Program-made: the position numbers and the translations under genes
Assembly (NCBI RefSeq): GCF_000195635.1
Contig: NZ_GL882692.1
Coordinates: 1-64,000 of the forward strand
From: Bacteroides fluxus YIT 12057
GTDB taxonomy: Bacteria > Bacteroidota > Bacteroidia > Bacteroidales > Bacteroidaceae
Direction: 5' to 3'
DNA length: 64,000 nucleotides
Shown: positions 63,084 to 64,000 of the stretch, piece after piece
Layout of the letters: the number at the start of each line of letters is the position of its first letter
How positions within the stretch are numbered: position 1 is the first letter of the stretch
Notes under the pieces: generated by a model
What the model was told of the DNA's origin: nothing
Databases searched by the model: none
Seen by the model: only the letters and a program-made list of their open reading frames with translations

Positions 63084-63180
63084 AGAAAACCGTGTTATTC
63101 CTTGTCTTTTCCTATAGAAAGTCGTACTATTGGAACATCTTTACGAACAAATGGATTGTAGACATGCTATGTTATGTCTC

Positions 63181-63188
63181 TATCTTTG
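63181..63188 (+). promoter_or_regulatory. Promoter -7 element for the TolC-family gene at the right edge
   Basis: TATCTTTG matches TAnnTTTG and lies 33 bp before the ATG at 63222. A TTG occurs about 22 bp upstream. Confidence 0.5.
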
Positions 63189-63221
63189 CACCGATGAATG
63201 AAACGATAAATATATATGGAT

Positions 63222-64000
63222 ATGAAACGAGCAATTCTCTCTCTTGCCTTTTTGTTTGCGGCAGCATTGACGCATGCCCAGCTTACGCTGGACGAATGCA
63301 GACGTTCGGCGCAGGAAAACTATCCGTTGGTACGCCGGTACGGATTGATTGAGAAGGCACGCGAGTATGACCTCTCCAATGCCGGAAAGGGATATCTGCC
63401 CCAATTCTCGCTGTCGGGCAAGGCGACGTATCAGAGTGATATAACCCAGCTGCCTGTCGAGATACCGGGTGTGGATATAAAGACAGCCCCGAAAGACCAG
63501 TACCAGGTGATGCTGGAGTTGCAGCAGACCATTTGGGACGGTGGGGATATCCGTGCCCGGAAGCGCTTGACGCGTGCGGCATCGGATGTGGAACTGGAAC
63601 AGCAGAATGTGGATATGTATGCTTTGAACGACCGTGTAAATCAGATTTTCTTCGGCATTTTGTTGCTGGATGAACAACTGAAGCAAAACGGACTTTTGCA
63701 GGATGATTTGAAAAGAACCCACAAGCAGGTGTCCGACTATATTGCCAACGGCATAGCCAGCCAGAGTGATCTGGATGCCGTCAGTGTGGAACTGTTGAAC
63801 ACAAGGCAGCATCGCATTGAACTGGAGGCTTCGCGCCGGGCGTACATGAATATGCTTTCCGCTTTTATCGGGAAAGAGATTCCCGGCAGTGTTTCCTTGC
63901 AGAAACCCGCCTTGGAGGAGATGGAAAGTGCAGGTGTGAATAACCGTCCGGAGCTTCGTCTGTTCGATGCACGGAATGAACAGTTGAGAGTGCAGGAGGC
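63222..64000 (+). CDS. TolC-family outer-membrane factor, 5' part (runs off the window)
   Basis: ATG at 63222 opens a frame that stays open to the window end (about 259 codons). A signal peptide (AILSLAFLFAAALTHAQ) is followed by LTLDECRRSAQENYPLVRRYGLIEKAREYDLSNAGKGYLPQFSLSGKA in the usual TolC opening arrangement, then EIPGVDIKTAPKDQYQVMLELQQTIWDGG and long helices with QVSDYIANGIASQSDLDAVSVELL. It is divergent from the AraC-type regulator and probably starts a second efflux operon to the right. Only the first half of the protein is seen. Confidence 0.9.
   Translation, partial: MKRAILSLAFLFAAALTHAQLTLDECRRSAQENYPLVRRYGLIEKAREYDLSNAGKGYLPQFSLSGKATYQSDITQLPVEIPGVDIKTAPKDQYQVMLELQQTIWDGGDIRARKRLTRAASDVELEQQNVDMYALNDRVNQIFFGILLLDEQLKQNGLLQDDLKRTHKQVSDYIANGIASQSDLDAVSVELLNTRQHRIELEASRRAYMNMLSAFIGKEIPGSVSLQKPALEEMESAGVNNRPELRLFDARNEQLRVQE

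Noticed and set aside
1-64000. tRNA, rRNA, CRISPR or insertion-sequence genes
   Set aside because: I looked for cloverleaf-like 3' ends, regularly spaced repeats and transposase motifs and saw none; a tool-based scan would be the decisive check.

Overview
The window looks like a chromosomal segment of a Bacteroides species (order Bacteroidales). The evidence is the repeated Bacteroides-type promoter element TAnnTTTG, sometimes with TTTG about 19 bp upstream; a trp operon in the order trpBEGDCFA behind a Trp-codon leader and attenuator; a fused bioB-bioA gene; an LruC/DUF4842 lipoprotein; and many MacB/FtsX-type permeases. The species cannot be fixed from sequence alone. No rRNA, tRNA, CRISPR array or insertion sequence was seen.

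Layout. (1) 1-11207, minus strand: an exopolysaccharide operon headed by a stand-alone CheY-like regulator, then a sugar-phosphate transferase with a degenerate receiver-like N-terminus, a short TolC-like protein, a Wzz-like chain-length protein, a Wzy-like polymerase, four glycosyltransferases and a hexapeptide acyltransferase. (2) 11391-15199: an LruC-domain lipoprotein and a cytosolic-type asparaginase. (3) 15250-22164, minus: the complete tryptophan operon with leader peptide, attenuator and promoter. (4) 22269-26205: small membrane proteins, an S37-type peptidase, an outer-membrane barrel and a glycerophosphodiesterase. (5) 26267-34915, plus: a 21-bp periodic repeat array, then a candidate sigma-54 promoter with two upstream sites driving an ABC export operon (adaptor, four intact FtsX permeases, one ATPase, a DUF2807 protein and one deletion-fused permease remnant). 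(6) 34956-42744: a sensor kinase split by an in-frame amber codon, a sugar-isomerase-like protein, an aminotransferase, a LolC/E-like permease and a membrane glycosyltransferase. (7) 42799-49092, minus: a biotin operon bioBA-F-G-C-D preceded by a leader of about 480 nt that ends in a strong intrinsic terminator just before bioBA. (8) 49143-56223: a probable small RNA, a decayed glmS remnant, a long PurF-family amidotransferase, carA and carB. (9) 56280-64000: an RND efflux operon (adaptor, pump, outer-membrane factor), an AraC regulator and the start of a divergent TolC-family gene.

The anabolic blocks are complete and probably functional: chorismate to tryptophan, the late biotin pathway, and carbamoyl phosphate synthesis. 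The window is also marked by recent genome change: the glmS deletion scar, the permease fusion, the amber mutation in the kinase, GC-rich palindromes carried in frame inside three proteins, a 21-bp tandem repeat inside carA, and a palindromic element present in empty, filled and half forms. The best candidates for undescribed regulation are the biotin leader, the roughly 65-nt RNA beside it, and the sigma-54 control of the ABC operon.
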